Shown one piece after another: positions 26,115 through 34,689 of a DNA stretch of 64,000 bases (position 1 is its first letter; every line of letters begins with the position of its first letter). The notes beneath the pieces were generated by a model that did not search any database, had not been told where the DNA came from, and was given only the letters and a program-made list of their open reading frames with translations. Source of the DNA: Bacteroides sp. (GTDB taxonomy: Bacteria > Bacteroidota > Bacteroidia > Bacteroidales > Bacteroidaceae); contig JAMPDJ010000003.1 of assembly GCA_023665805.1 (NCBI GenBank), positions 62,001-126,000 on the forward strand, in the 5' to 3' direction. Both the position numbers and the translations under genes were made by a program.

Positions 26115-27671
26115 ATGAAAAGAGCTAAATTTTCGGGATTGCCATACGCAATCTGCATCCTATTCATTGCCTCCATACTTCTCGTAAGCACATTTAGCTG
26201 CTGTTCCTGGATTTACCCCAACAATCCGTGGGATGATGCCAACGTGTTCATGAGCATAGGCAAATCCATGAAACACGGTATGAAACTGTATCTTGACGTG
26301 TCTGACCAAAAAGGTCCGTGCCTGTTCTTCATACACCAGTTAGCATGCCAAGTATCAGAATACAGTTTCATCGGAATATACCTGTTGGAAGTGTTATGTT
26401 TCTGGGGATTTATGGTATTCTCATATCGCACAATGAGATTATTTACAGATAATAACATCACGCTGCCACTAACAATCCTGACAGGAACCTTGTTCATTGC
26501 GAGCGACTTCTTCTGGTATGGAGACAGCGTGGAGGAATTTAGCCTGCCCATTCTGTCATACAGTCTTTTCCTGATATTAAGGTTTATAAAAACGAGCCTG
26601 CCTCCCAAGACATGGCAGTCCATCTTGATGGGTATCGGAATCGGGTTTATCTTTTGGATGAAGTTTACCATATTGGTATTTTATGCCGGAGCCTTAACTG
26701 GCTTGACTATCGTTTGCTACCGCAATGGACGAATTGGCATTTTGTATAATACCCTGTGCCGAATATGCATAGGCATACTGCTTGTCACATGCTTGGTTGT
26801 CGCATATTTTGTATACCATGGGACATTGAGCGAAATGATTGATGCATACTTCTATACTAACCTTTTCCTGTATCATGGCTCGACCACCAATGGCGAACCT
26901 ACAGCAATAACGTTCCAGATAATAAAGTTTCTACTCTGTGCCGCCCTCGTTATCCCGGTTGCATTGACCAGGGCGCGTTGGGACATAAGGCTGACTGTTG
27001 TTCTTGCATATGCATTCCAGATGCTCTCATACACCTTCTTCCAAGTACATATATATTATTTTATTCCGTTATTCGTATTCTCGCCGTTGATAATATACTA
27101 TTTCAGAAATCACAAGGCCACATGTTGGACATACATATCGTTTGCTGGTGTTGCAGCCATATCCATCGTTACGAATTTCAATGTCGTCAGCCTGTTGACA
27201 GGCAGATTTCCAAACTCTGTTACCGAGTGTGCCAAAATTATAAACAGTGATACTTCCACGAACAAGAAAGTACTTACGTTCTGTTCCCGTGATACTGGTA
27301 TCTATCTCCTGACCGACCAGCTTCCCCCAAATAAACACTTTTTCGTTCCCAACGTCAAGATTCCGGAAATCAGAACCGAGCAAGCTAACACCCTTAAGAA
27401 AAAGGACATAAAGTATCTCATACGCAAAAAAGACATGAATACAAGCATCATACCATACTATGAGGTAGAAATCCCACAAGGATATGAGCTGATATTGCAG
27501 AATAAAGAACTTTATAGGTATCATCTGCTCACCAACCCGATGATGTTCCTCTGGAATCTGGGATATACCCAAGGTTGGCTTAGGCATATGATGGAACCTG
27601 ACCAGGAATATCAGTCCATATTCCTATATAGGAAATCTCAGACACACAAATGCAAGCAACATGCACATTGA
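26115..27671 (+). CDS. Polytopic GT-C-type glycosyltransferase-like membrane protein
   Basis: A 518-residue inner-membrane protein with about eleven to twelve hydrophobic helices and a soluble C-terminal domain of roughly 100 residues. The first loop carries NPWDDANVFMSIGKSMKHGM followed by DVSDQKGPCLFFIHQL. This matches the acidic loop of lipid-linked sugar transferases of the PMT/ArnT/GT-C superfamily, where the aspartates bind metal or the lipid donor. Together with the following gtrA- and gtrB-like genes it would form a Gtr-type cassette adding a side-chain sugar to a surface glycan on the periplasmic side. The acceptor and sugar are unknown. It overlaps the next gene by 11 bp. The DNA is visibly more AT-rich than its neighbours, which suggests transfer. 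Confidence 0.75.
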   Translation: MKRAKFSGLPYAICILFIASILLVSTFSCCSWIYPNNPWDDANVFMSIGKSMKHGMKLYLDVSDQKGPCLFFIHQLACQVSEYSFIGIYLLEVLCFWGFMVFSYRTMRLFTDNNITLPLTILTGTLFIASDFFWYGDSVEEFSLPILSYSLFLILRFIKTSLPPKTWQSILMGIGIGFIFWMKFTILVFYAGALTGLTIVCYRNGRIGILYNTLCRICIGILLVTCLVVAYFVYHGTLSEMIDAYFYTNLFLYHGSTTNGEPTAITFQIIKFLLCAALVIPVALTRARWDIRLTVVLAYAFQMLSYTFFQVHIYYFIPLFVFSPLIIYYFRNHKATCWTYISFAGVAAISIVTNFNVVSLLTGRFPNSVTECAKIINSDTSTNKKVLTFCSRDTGIYLLTDQLPPNKHFFVPNVKIPEIRTEQANTLKKKDIKYLIRKKDMNTSIIPYYEVEIPQGYELILQNKELYRYHLLTNPMMFLWNLGYTQGWLRHMMEPDQEYQSIFLYRKSQTHKCKQHAH

Positions 27672-28044
27672 CCGGAAGTACACGGAATTTGTACGCTTTT
27701 GCATTGTAGGAGCACTATGCACGGCATTGGATGCAGCCATATTCTATATCATGAGAACAATAGTGTCATATCAAATAGCCCTTGTATCCGGCTATCTATC
27801 CGGTCTTGCCATCAACTATGCATTGACCATATACTGGACATTCCAGTCTCAGCCCAACAGCAGGAATGCCATTGGCATAGTGGTATCCCACCTGTTCAAT
27901 TTGTTCGTTGTGAGGATGGGAATAATGATGCTTCTAACCAATATGGCCATGATGCCCGACAACACGGCATATATTCCTACAATAATGGTAAGCACATGTA
28001 CAAACTTCATAATCATCAGATTCATCGTACATAAATTCCACTAA
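27661..28044 (+). CDS. gtrA: GtrA family membrane protein
   Basis: A 127-residue protein with four membrane helices, typical of GtrA, which is proposed to help flip undecaprenyl-phosphate-linked sugar across the inner membrane. The family pattern is clear: FVRFCIVGALCTALDAAIFY, then SGYLSGLAINYALTIYWTFQ and a C-terminal NFIIIRFIVHKF. The gene overlaps the upstream GT-C gene by 11 bp and is followed 22 bp later by the GtrB-like gene, so the three are almost certainly one transcript. Confidence 0.88.
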   Translation: MHIDRKYTEFVRFCIVGALCTALDAAIFYIMRTIVSYQIALVSGYLSGLAINYALTIYWTFQSQPNSRNAIGIVVSHLFNLFVVRMGIMMLLTNMAMMPDNTAYIPTIMVSTCTNFIIIRFIVHKFH

Positions 28045-28066
28045 CAACAATCCTACCATATATACT

Positions 28067-29038
28067 ATGAATACAGACATAACCAAGCCGGTTCTTGTAC
28101 TTGTAGTCCCGTGCTACAACGAGGAGAAAGTTCTACAAGCCTCTTCCTCATCATCCCCTGCAAAACTACTCCAAGTGATAGAATCACTTGTCATGAAGGG
28201 CACAATTTCCCATTTCAGCATTATCCTCTTCGTAGACGACGGAAGTACAGACGACACATGGCACATAATAGAGACACTGCATGAGAAAGACAAAAGATAC
28301 TGCGGACTCAAGCTGTCAGGAAATGTCGGACACCAGAATGCCCTGCTGGCAGGATTGTCCCATGCCATGGACAAGGCCGATATCACCATTACCATAGATG
28401 CAGACCTGCAAGACGACATCACCATCATTGAAAACATGGTGGACCTCCATGGTGAGGGTTATGACATAGTCTACGGTGTACGCAGGGGCAGGAATACTGA
28501 TACACTTTTCAAGCGCCTCACGGCCTTAGGCTTTTATAAGGTTATGGACATGCTGGGGGCAAAGACGATTTACAATCATGCGGACTATCGGCTCATGAGC
28601 CAGCGAGCAGTCAAGGCATTGCTCCAATACAACGAGCGCAATGTATTCCTTCGGGGCATCGTTCCTCTTATCGGATATCCAAGCATTTGCACATATTATG
28701 ACCGTTCAAGACGCATGGCAGGCGAAAGCAAGTATCCGATTAACAAGATGGTTAAACTTGCCTTAGACGGAATTACCAGTTTCTCGGTCAAGCCCATGTA
28801 CATCGTATTATACATAGGAATCACGTTCATTATCATATCAGTCATCATACTCATATGGGTGCTATTCTTATGGTTAAAGGGTTTAGCTATCCCGGGATGG
28901 AGTTCCCTGATACTATCTCTATGGTTCTGTTCCGGGTGCATATTGATGGCCATTGGTGTGTTGGGAGAATACGTAGGGAAAATATATGTCGAAGTCAAAC
29001 ACAGGCCCCGATTCCATATAGAGAAAACACTTCCATAG
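28067..29038 (+). CDS. gtrB: GtrB/DPM1-like family 2 glycosyltransferase with two C-terminal membrane helices
   Basis: A 323-residue enzyme expected to transfer a sugar from a nucleotide donor to undecaprenyl phosphate at the cytoplasmic face. The GT2 domain (about 1-230) has VVPCYNEEKVL, VDDGSTDDTW and the metal-binding DADLQDD, with YGVRRGR and RLMSQRAV typical of the bactoprenol glucosyltransferase (GtrB/ArnC) group. Two membrane helices lie near residues 245-275 and 285-315. It closes the three-gene cassette and is followed by inverted-repeat elements. Sugar identity is unknown. Confidence 0.88.
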   Translation: MNTDITKPVLVLVVPCYNEEKVLQASSSSSPAKLLQVIESLVMKGTISHFSIILFVDDGSTDDTWHIIETLHEKDKRYCGLKLSGNVGHQNALLAGLSHAMDKADITITIDADLQDDITIIENMVDLHGEGYDIVYGVRRGRNTDTLFKRLTALGFYKVMDMLGAKTIYNHADYRLMSQRAVKALLQYNERNVFLRGIVPLIGYPSICTYYDRSRRMAGESKYPINKMVKLALDGITSFSVKPMYIVLYIGITFIIISVIILIWVLFLWLKGLAIPGWSSLILSLWFCSGCILMAIGVLGEYVGKIYVEVKHRPRFHIEKTLP

Positions 29039-29157
29039 ACGATAAAACGCGTTACAATTGGACATCATTTAATTTGAGGCACATGCTCCACGATTCATCA
29101 AGATAGCTTACACGCGATTTAGACATATGCACGCAATGCCCTACGGGCTCATAGTAA

Positions 29158-29474
29158 AAGAGGCTGTCTAACAAGTCTTATTTTAACCCGAATCGGTCAT
29201 TAGATTTCCAATCCATTTTGCCTTTATGTTCGTGCGTATTGCAACCGTTTTGTCGAAGACATAGCGAGCTATGGCAAGACCTAATGGGAAGCAAGACGGC
29301 GAAGAGAAGGGCTAAAATGGAGGAAAAGGCAATATAAATCAGATGATTTATACAAATTGACGTTCTAATGACCGATTTGGGTTTAATGATTTAACCCATA
29401 TCAGAATTGAACTGCCCCCCAAAAAATTTTGTGTTTAACTTTTGGAGGGCAGTTCACTTGTTAGATAGCCTCTT
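29158..29474. mobile_element. Outer inverted-repeat element (IS remnant or MITE) containing a nested MITE
   Basis: AAGAGGCTGTCTAACAAGT (29158-29176) and ACTTGTTAGATAGCCTCTT (29456-29474) are inverted copies with one mismatch in 19. Just inside the right end lies a 16-bp hairpin, GAACTGCCCCCCAAAA (29409-29424) against TTTTGGAGGGCAGTTC (29440-29455), one mismatch. No transposase frame is present. The 200-bp MITE described next is inserted near its left end. Confidence 0.7.
29183..29386. mobile_element. MITE-like element, copy 1 (nested)
   Basis: About 204 bp bounded by TTAACCCGAATCGGTCATTAGA and TCTAATGACCGATTTGGGTTTA, which are inverted repeats. Copies at 43.0 and 61.4 kb share its interior, for example TTGCAACCGTTTTGTCGAAG and ATGGAGGAAAAGGCAATA. 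It encodes nothing. Confidence 0.85.
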
Positions 29475-29508
29475 CATTTTTTGAAGCGGAAGCAACATTA
29501 AACACCGC

Positions 29509-30660
29509 TTACCTCTGCTCGTAGGTACGTATTTCTTTTTCCAGCAAGCTAATGGCAGGAATAAGTTGCTCATATTGCTGCTCCAAGGATACAAGCTTTG
29601 GCTTCATCGCAGCCTTGGCTGCAGCATCAGATGCCAGATACTGCTTTCGCATTGCTTCCAATTGCCGGGAAACGTCTCCCTTTTCCTTTGTCTTGGCAAT
29701 CCACTGCTTCGCCAGCCTTGCACTTTCGCTATGTCTGAACTGAGAAAGAGTCGTGTAAATAATCTTGTCGTTCACAATGAAATGAAAGTCAGCCTTACGA
29801 GTATTCTTGACATGATTCCTGAATGTGTCCAATCGCTCCAAGGCCGCATTAACGGCCGACACATCCGTCCATGTTTCCTTGATACTGTTTATGTTAGCCA
29901 ATGCGACCAATGTATCACGACCCAACTCATAGGCATTGTATATGCGACGTGACTCGTTGGGAATGAAACAATACATGCATACTGTGTCTCCCGATAGTCC
30001 ACGGTCAGTCACAAACCAGCCCAATTGATTAAATTCATCAACAACGTATAAATAGTCGTTGGCCTCGGAATTGAAAGGCATACCTATATTCTCAGGCTTC
30101 AGGAACCTTTGCTCATCAGCATCCCAGCGGGTCATGAATATGTCATATCCACCAAGACCGGACTCGTCTTTGGAAGCATAGTATAGAGTAACACCATCTG
30201 ACATCATGAAGGGATAGTTGTGATCGACACTGTCATTCAACCCGGGCAATAATGTCGGTGCTGTCCACTTGCCTTCTATCATCTCGCTTGCATACAGATG
30301 CAATATGGCATCCATCCCCGGTTGGGCATAGATTATCTTATCCCCCAACTGAGACCTGAACAAGGCGCAATCACATGTATCCTGCCCTGACTTGCCAAAG
30401 AAATCGGAACATGTTTGCACGCTGCCATTTTCATTTCCCAGCGACAACGCATTCATAACTTCCTGTTTGCCAATAAGAACGGAATCAATGAATGTCACCT
30501 TTTCTATGACCTGCAATTTGCGTTCATAGTTTTCCTTGCGGGCTTGCTCTGCCAATTCCTCCGGCGTTGGATGAGGAGGAGTCTTCACACGCCTCCTGCG
30601 TTGCGCTGATACACCCAATGATATGAGTGCGAAGAGAAATAGGATTAAGATTTTTCTCAT
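29509..30660 (-). CDS. Exported PD40 (WD40-like) repeat protein
   Basis: A 383-residue protein with a signal peptide ending near LGVSAQ (residue 19), followed by a basic stretch RRRRVK. The middle part has PD40-type beta-propeller repeats, as in TolB and OmpA-linked Bacteroidota proteins: YPFMMSDGVTLYYASKDESG, GGYDIFMTRWD and SEANDYLYVVDEFNQLGWFV. The last 110 residues are helical and charged, probably coiled-coil, and end in Gln-Arg. No OmpA domain is present. Function is unknown; a periplasmic structural or sensing role is plausible. It begins 20 bp after the Nfn-like fusion gene, possibly co-transcribed. Confidence 0.65.
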   Translation of the reverse strand: MRKILILFLFALISLGVSAQRRRRVKTPPHPTPEELAEQARKENYERKLQVIEKVTFIDSVLIGKQEVMNALSLGNENGSVQTCSDFFGKSGQDTCDCALFRSQLGDKIIYAQPGMDAILHLYASEMIEGKWTAPTLLPGLNDSVDHNYPFMMSDGVTLYYASKDESGLGGYDIFMTRWDADEQRFLKPENIGMPFNSEANDYLYVVDEFNQLGWFVTDRGLSGDTVCMYCFIPNESRRIYNAYELGRDTLVALANINSIKETWTDVSAVNAALERLDTFRNHVKNTRKADFHFIVNDKIIYTTLSQFRHSESARLAKQWIAKTKEKGDVSRQLEAMRKQYLASDAAAKAAMKPKLVSLEQQYEQLIPAISLLEKEIRTYEQR

Positions 30661-30680
30661 AATTGACGTTACAGGAAGTC

Positions 30681-33035
30681 TTATTTGGAAAGATATTCAT
30701 GCATAGCCTGCGCAGCCCGTCTGCCATCGCCCATTGCCAATATGACCGTGGCTCCGCCACGCACAATGTCACCACCGGCAAAAATCGCAGGCAAATTGGT
30801 CTGCATATTCTCGCCAACAACAATGGTATTCTTACGTCCAAGCTGCAATCCCTCTATGGACGTGGGCACTATGGGATTGGGAGAAACACCAACGGCAACT
30901 ATAGCCTGGTCTATGTCCAATGTCACCGTATCCCCAGGAATAGGTTGAGGAGAACGACGTCCGGATGCATCCGGTTCACCCAGTTCCATCCTCTGAAGCA
31001 CTACAGCGCGAACAGCACCGGTCTCATCGGCAAGATATTCGATGGGATTATGCAAGGTAAGAAATTCTATGCCCTCTTCCTTGGCATGCTTAACCTCCTC
31101 CAGTCGGGCAGGCATTTCGGCCTCGGAGCGTCGATACACGATATATACCTTCTCTGCCCCCAAACGCTTTGCTGTCCTGCACGAGTCCATTGCCGTGTTA
31201 CCACCTCCCACGACCATAACTTTCCTGGCCGGATTGATAGGAGTATCGGTATCCGGATTAGAGGCATCCATCAAGTTCACACGTGTAAGATATTCGTTGG
31301 AAGACATGATGTTCACGAAATTCTCGCCAGGTATGTTCATGAAATTGGGCAAACCGGCACCGGAACCTACGAATATGCCCTCATAGCCCTTGTTCTCAAG
31401 GTCCTTCACTGAAATAGTCTTACCAACAATGCAGTCTTTGATGAAATTCACACCCATCTTGCCAAGATTGTCTATCTCGACATCCACTATCTTATTAGGC
31501 AAACGAAACTCGGGAATGCCATATTTCAGCACACCTCCTATCTCATGCAAAGCCTCGTATACAGTCACGTCATAGCCACGTTTTGCCATGTCTCCGGCAA
31601 AGCTTAATCCGGCAGGTCCAGAACCAATGACTGCGATCTTCTTTCCATTGGACGCTGCAACCTTGGGCAAAGATATACAACCACTCTCCCGTTCAAAATC
31701 TGCGGCAAAGCGTTCAAGATAACCGATAGCAACAGCCTGATGCCCCATCTTCACATGCATGCACTGACTTTCGCACTGCTTTTCCTGAGGACAAACGCGT
31801 CCACACACGGCTGGCAAAGCCGATGTGTTCTTCAACACACGGGCAGCATCCAAAAATTCTCCACGTTCAATGTTCTTGATGAACGAAGGGATATCGATAC
31901 TCACTGGACAACCCTGCATACATGTCGGATTGGCACAGTCCAGACAACGCTTAGCCTCTGTTATGGCCAGCTCACGTGTCAAACCCTTGTTGACCTCCTC
32001 CGTACGTGTTGTGGCACGATAGACAGGATCAAGTTCCGGCATGACTACGCGATTGATAAGTGTACGTTCCTTTGCCTTCATGGACTTGCGCAAGGTTTCA
32101 CGCCATTCCGCCTTCCTGTCGGTCAATACTTCCATTGGAGTAGTGGTATCCATGTCCTTTGCCTCGCGAGACAGCAACTCGTCTGCAATGACACAGTTTT
32201 CCTCCTTACTGTCCAAAGGAGCATTAAGATGACTCATCTCCTCCTGCTCCACACGGCGGAACGAGCCTGCACGTTTCAGCATTTCGTCAAAGTCCACCTT
32301 GTGTCCGTCAAATTCCGGACCATCCACGCATACAAAACGCGTCTTCCCGTCTACGGTTATTCTACATGCACCGCACATGCCGGTACCATCAACCATGATG
32401 GTGTTTAGGGACACATCCGTAGGAATATCATACTTTTTGGTTAGAAGGCAGCAGAACTTCATCATGATGGCAGGGCCTATGGCAAAGCACTTGTCCACCT
32501 TTTCACGTTTGATGACCTCCTCCATGCCAACTGTCACCACGCCTTTCTTGCCATAGGAACCATCGTCAGTCATAACGATAACCTCGTCAGAAGCCGCACG
32601 CACATCATCCTCCAGGATTATCAAGTCCTTATTGCGTCCGGCAATCACGCTTATCACCCTGTTACCGGCAGCCTTGAGAGCTTGGATTATAGGCAGCATC
32701 GGAGCCGTACCCACACCACCTCCGGCACACAATACCGTACCGAAATTCTCAATGTGAGTAGCCTTGCCTAACGGTCCCACTATGTCCGTAACCTCATCGC
32801 CGACATTCAATTCACACAAACGTGTAGATGAAAGTCCTACTTTCTGGACAACCAAGGTAATGGTACCTTTTTCCGTATCCGCTCCGGCAATGGTCAACGG
32901 CATACGTTCTCCTTTGTCGCCTATGCGAACCATCACGAAATGTCCTGCCTTGCGAGCCTTTGCTATCAGCGGAGCTTCCACTTCCAAGCGAAATACCTTT
33001 TCACTATACTGTACTTTGCTTACAATCTTGTTCAT
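30681..33035 (-). CDS. Fused NfnAB/SudAB-type NAD(P)H:ferredoxin oxidoreductase
   Basis: A 784-residue fusion. Residues 1-275 are a ferredoxin-NADP reductase-like subunit with FAD/NAD domains (GGGVGTAPMLPIIQAL) and a 2Fe-2S motif (GTGMCGACRITVDG, then FVCVDGPEFDGH). Residues about 320-784 are a glutamate-synthase-small-subunit-like subunit. It has two 4Fe-4S motifs (CLDCANPTCMQGCP; CGRVCPQEKQCESQC), an FAD site (IGSGPAGLSFAGDMAKRGYD) and an NADPH site (VVGGGNTAMDSCRTAKRLGA). The order matches NfnS then NfnL of electron-bifurcating transhydrogenases, or sulfide dehydrogenase SudBA. True glutamate synthase is less likely because no large subunit is adjacent. I chose ATG 33035 (MNKIVSKV), preceded by GAAGG; an ATG five codons earlier has poor spacing. 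Confidence 0.85.
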   Translation of the reverse strand: MNKIVSKVQYSEKVFRLEVEAPLIAKARKAGHFVMVRIGDKGERMPLTIAGADTEKGTITLVVQKVGLSSTRLCELNVGDEVTDIVGPLGKATHIENFGTVLCAGGGVGTAPMLPIIQALKAAGNRVISVIAGRNKDLIILEDDVRAASDEVIVMTDDGSYGKKGVVTVGMEEVIKREKVDKCFAIGPAIMMKFCCLLTKKYDIPTDVSLNTIMVDGTGMCGACRITVDGKTRFVCVDGPEFDGHKVDFDEMLKRAGSFRRVEQEEMSHLNAPLDSKEENCVIADELLSREAKDMDTTTPMEVLTDRKAEWRETLRKSMKAKERTLINRVVMPELDPVYRATTRTEEVNKGLTRELAITEAKRCLDCANPTCMQGCPVSIDIPSFIKNIERGEFLDAARVLKNTSALPAVCGRVCPQEKQCESQCMHVKMGHQAVAIGYLERFAADFERESGCISLPKVAASNGKKIAVIGSGPAGLSFAGDMAKRGYDVTVYEALHEIGGVLKYGIPEFRLPNKIVDVEIDNLGKMGVNFIKDCIVGKTISVKDLENKGYEGIFVGSGAGLPNFMNIPGENFVNIMSSNEYLTRVNLMDASNPDTDTPINPARKVMVVGGGNTAMDSCRTAKRLGAEKVYIVYRRSEAEMPARLEEVKHAKEEGIEFLTLHNPIEYLADETGAVRAVVLQRMELGEPDASGRRSPQPIPGDTVTLDIDQAIVAVGVSPNPIVPTSIEGLQLGRKNTIVVGENMQTNLPAIFAGGDIVRGGATVILAMGDGRRAAQAMHEYLSK

Positions 33036-33159
33036 ACGTTTTACCTTCATCCCCTTTTGTGCGTTGGACGTTATGCCATATTGCCGTCAAGGAGTTTATG
33101 CTTAGGTGAATCTTTTTCTGTCTCTATACTTGATTATTGCAACCTGTGTCGACACAAAA

Positions 33160-34479
33160 TCAGTCAATGATGTCGCACCCCATGTAAGGTATCAATGCGG
33201 CAGGCACACGTATGCCGTTCTCTGTCTGGTTATTTTCCAGAATCGCAGCCACTATGCGAGGCAAGGCCAAGGCAGACCCGTTCAAAGTATGTGCGATTTC
33301 TGTCTTTTTGTCAGCAGTGCGACGTACACGGCACTTTAACCGATTAGCCTGATACGTATCAAAATTACTTACTGAGCTGACCTCCAGCCAACGCTTCTGT
33401 GCCTCGCTGTAGACCTCGAAATCATAGCATATGGCACTGGTAAAAGACTGGTCACCGCCACACAGTCGCAGGATGCGATAGGGCAGTTCCAACTTCTTCA
33501 ACAATCCCTCGACGTGCTCCAACATTTCGCGATGGCTCTCTGCGGAATGTTCAGGAGTATCTATGCGGACAATCTCTATCTTGGAAAACTCATGCAGGCG
33601 GTTCAGTCCGCGAACATCCTTGCCATAAGAACCGGCCTCGCGTCTGAAGCACTGTGTATAAGCACAATTCTTGATTGGCAGGTCCTTCTCGTCAAGTATT
33701 ACATCACGATAGATGTTTGTCACAGGAACCTCGGCTGTAGGTATCAAGTACAAGTCATCCAAATTGCAATGGTACATCTGTCCCTCCTTGTCAGGAAGCT
33801 GACCTGTACCGTATCCGCTGGCAGCATTCACAACCGTGGGAGGCATAATCTCCTCGTAGCCACTCTTACGAGCCTCGTCCAAAAAGAAGTTTATCAATGC
33901 ACGCTGCAAACGGGCACCCTTGCCACGATATACGGGGAAACCGGCACCTGTTATCTTTACGCCCAGATCAAAATCAATCAAGTTGTACTTCTTGCACAGT
34001 TCCCAATGGGGCAAACGAGCCGTCTCCACGACAGGATTGGCATCCCAATTGCCTACCGTGTCCACTCCTATGACACACTCTTTCAAGTTGGACTTCACAA
34101 CCCAGTTATCCTCGGCACAAACACCTTCCGGAACCTCGTCATATGGTATGTTTGGTATCTGGCAAAGCTTGTCCGTCATGCTTTTCTCAGCATTTTCCAT
34201 CTCTGCCTTCAAGGCCTCGTTCTTGCTCTTCAGGTCTGCGACCTTGCTCTTCACCTGTTCAGCCTCTTCTTTCTTGCCCAACTTCATCAAGCCACCGATT
34301 TCCGCAGCCAACTTCTTGGCATCGGAAAGGTTCTTGTCCAACCGGGTCTGAGCTGCACGGCGTTGTTTATCTATCTCTATTACCTCGTTTATGGCTTCTC
34401 GTGCTCCTGTAAAATGTTTCTTCTCAAGACCGGCAATGACACGCTCGGTCTCCTCTGTAATCAATTTTAATGTCAACAT
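33160..34479 (-). CDS. serS: Seryl-tRNA synthetase
   Basis: Charges tRNA-Ser. The N-terminal 110 residues form the long antiparallel coiled-coil arm (LDKNLSDAKKLAAEIGGLMK and the heptad region after it). The class II core shows motif 2 FRREAGSYGKDVRGLNRLHE, the serine-binding PTAEVPVTNIYRD and motif 3 LNGSALALPRIVAAILEN. The 439 residues are normal length. Leftward, 124 bp upstream of the Nfn-like gene. The terminator just upstream (34517-34549) belongs to the GH20 gene, so serS probably has its own promoter. Confidence 0.96.
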   Translation of the reverse strand: MLTLKLITEETERVIAGLEKKHFTGAREAINEVIEIDKQRRAAQTRLDKNLSDAKKLAAEIGGLMKLGKKEEAEQVKSKVADLKSKNEALKAEMENAEKSMTDKLCQIPNIPYDEVPEGVCAEDNWVVKSNLKECVIGVDTVGNWDANPVVETARLPHWELCKKYNLIDFDLGVKITGAGFPVYRGKGARLQRALINFFLDEARKSGYEEIMPPTVVNAASGYGTGQLPDKEGQMYHCNLDDLYLIPTAEVPVTNIYRDVILDEKDLPIKNCAYTQCFRREAGSYGKDVRGLNRLHEFSKIEIVRIDTPEHSAESHREMLEHVEGLLKKLELPYRILRLCGGDQSFTSAICYDFEVYSEAQKRWLEVSSVSNFDTYQANRLKCRVRRTADKKTEIAHTLNGSALALPRIVAAILENNQTENGIRVPAALIPYMGCDIID

Positions 34480-34516
34480 CTGATACGTAGTTATTGAATT
34501 TCGGCCGTAAAGTTAT

Positions 34517-34549
34517 GAAAAAAAGCGCAAAGTGGAGAACACTTTGCGC
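34517..34549 (-). terminator. Terminator of the GH20 gene at 34.7 kb
   Basis: On the minus strand, GCGCAAAGTG pairs with CACTTTGCGC around a 5-nt loop and is followed by eight T, a textbook terminator. It separates the GH20 gene from serS. Confidence 0.88.
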
Positions 34550-34689
34550 CTTTATATTATATATAAGGTATATATTTAATCCAAACCAATAACCGGATAA
34601 TGTCCGTTCATTATTGGCTATCTTTACGGATTCGCAATATCATGAGTCCGTAAACACACTCCAATGTTCAATGGCTCATGGATTGCATA

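Larger units (their letters stand above)
29039..29508. other. 470-bp intergenic region after the glycosylation cassette
   Basis: Apart from the nested elements at 29158-29474, which fill most of it, I see no gene. The first 110 bp after gtrB contain no recognisable signal. The hairpin at 29409-29455 may serve as terminator for the convergent genes. Confidence 0.5.

Noticed and set aside
25819-26118. 99-codon open frame across the 6S-like RNA
   Set aside because: The region is better explained by nested RNA helices between a promoter and a terminator; the frame would begin inside the promoter.
33514-34470. 318-codon open frame on the plus strand opposite serS
   Set aside because: Antisense shadow of a conserved synthetase; hydrophobic-looking translation arises from the coiled-coil codons on the other strand.
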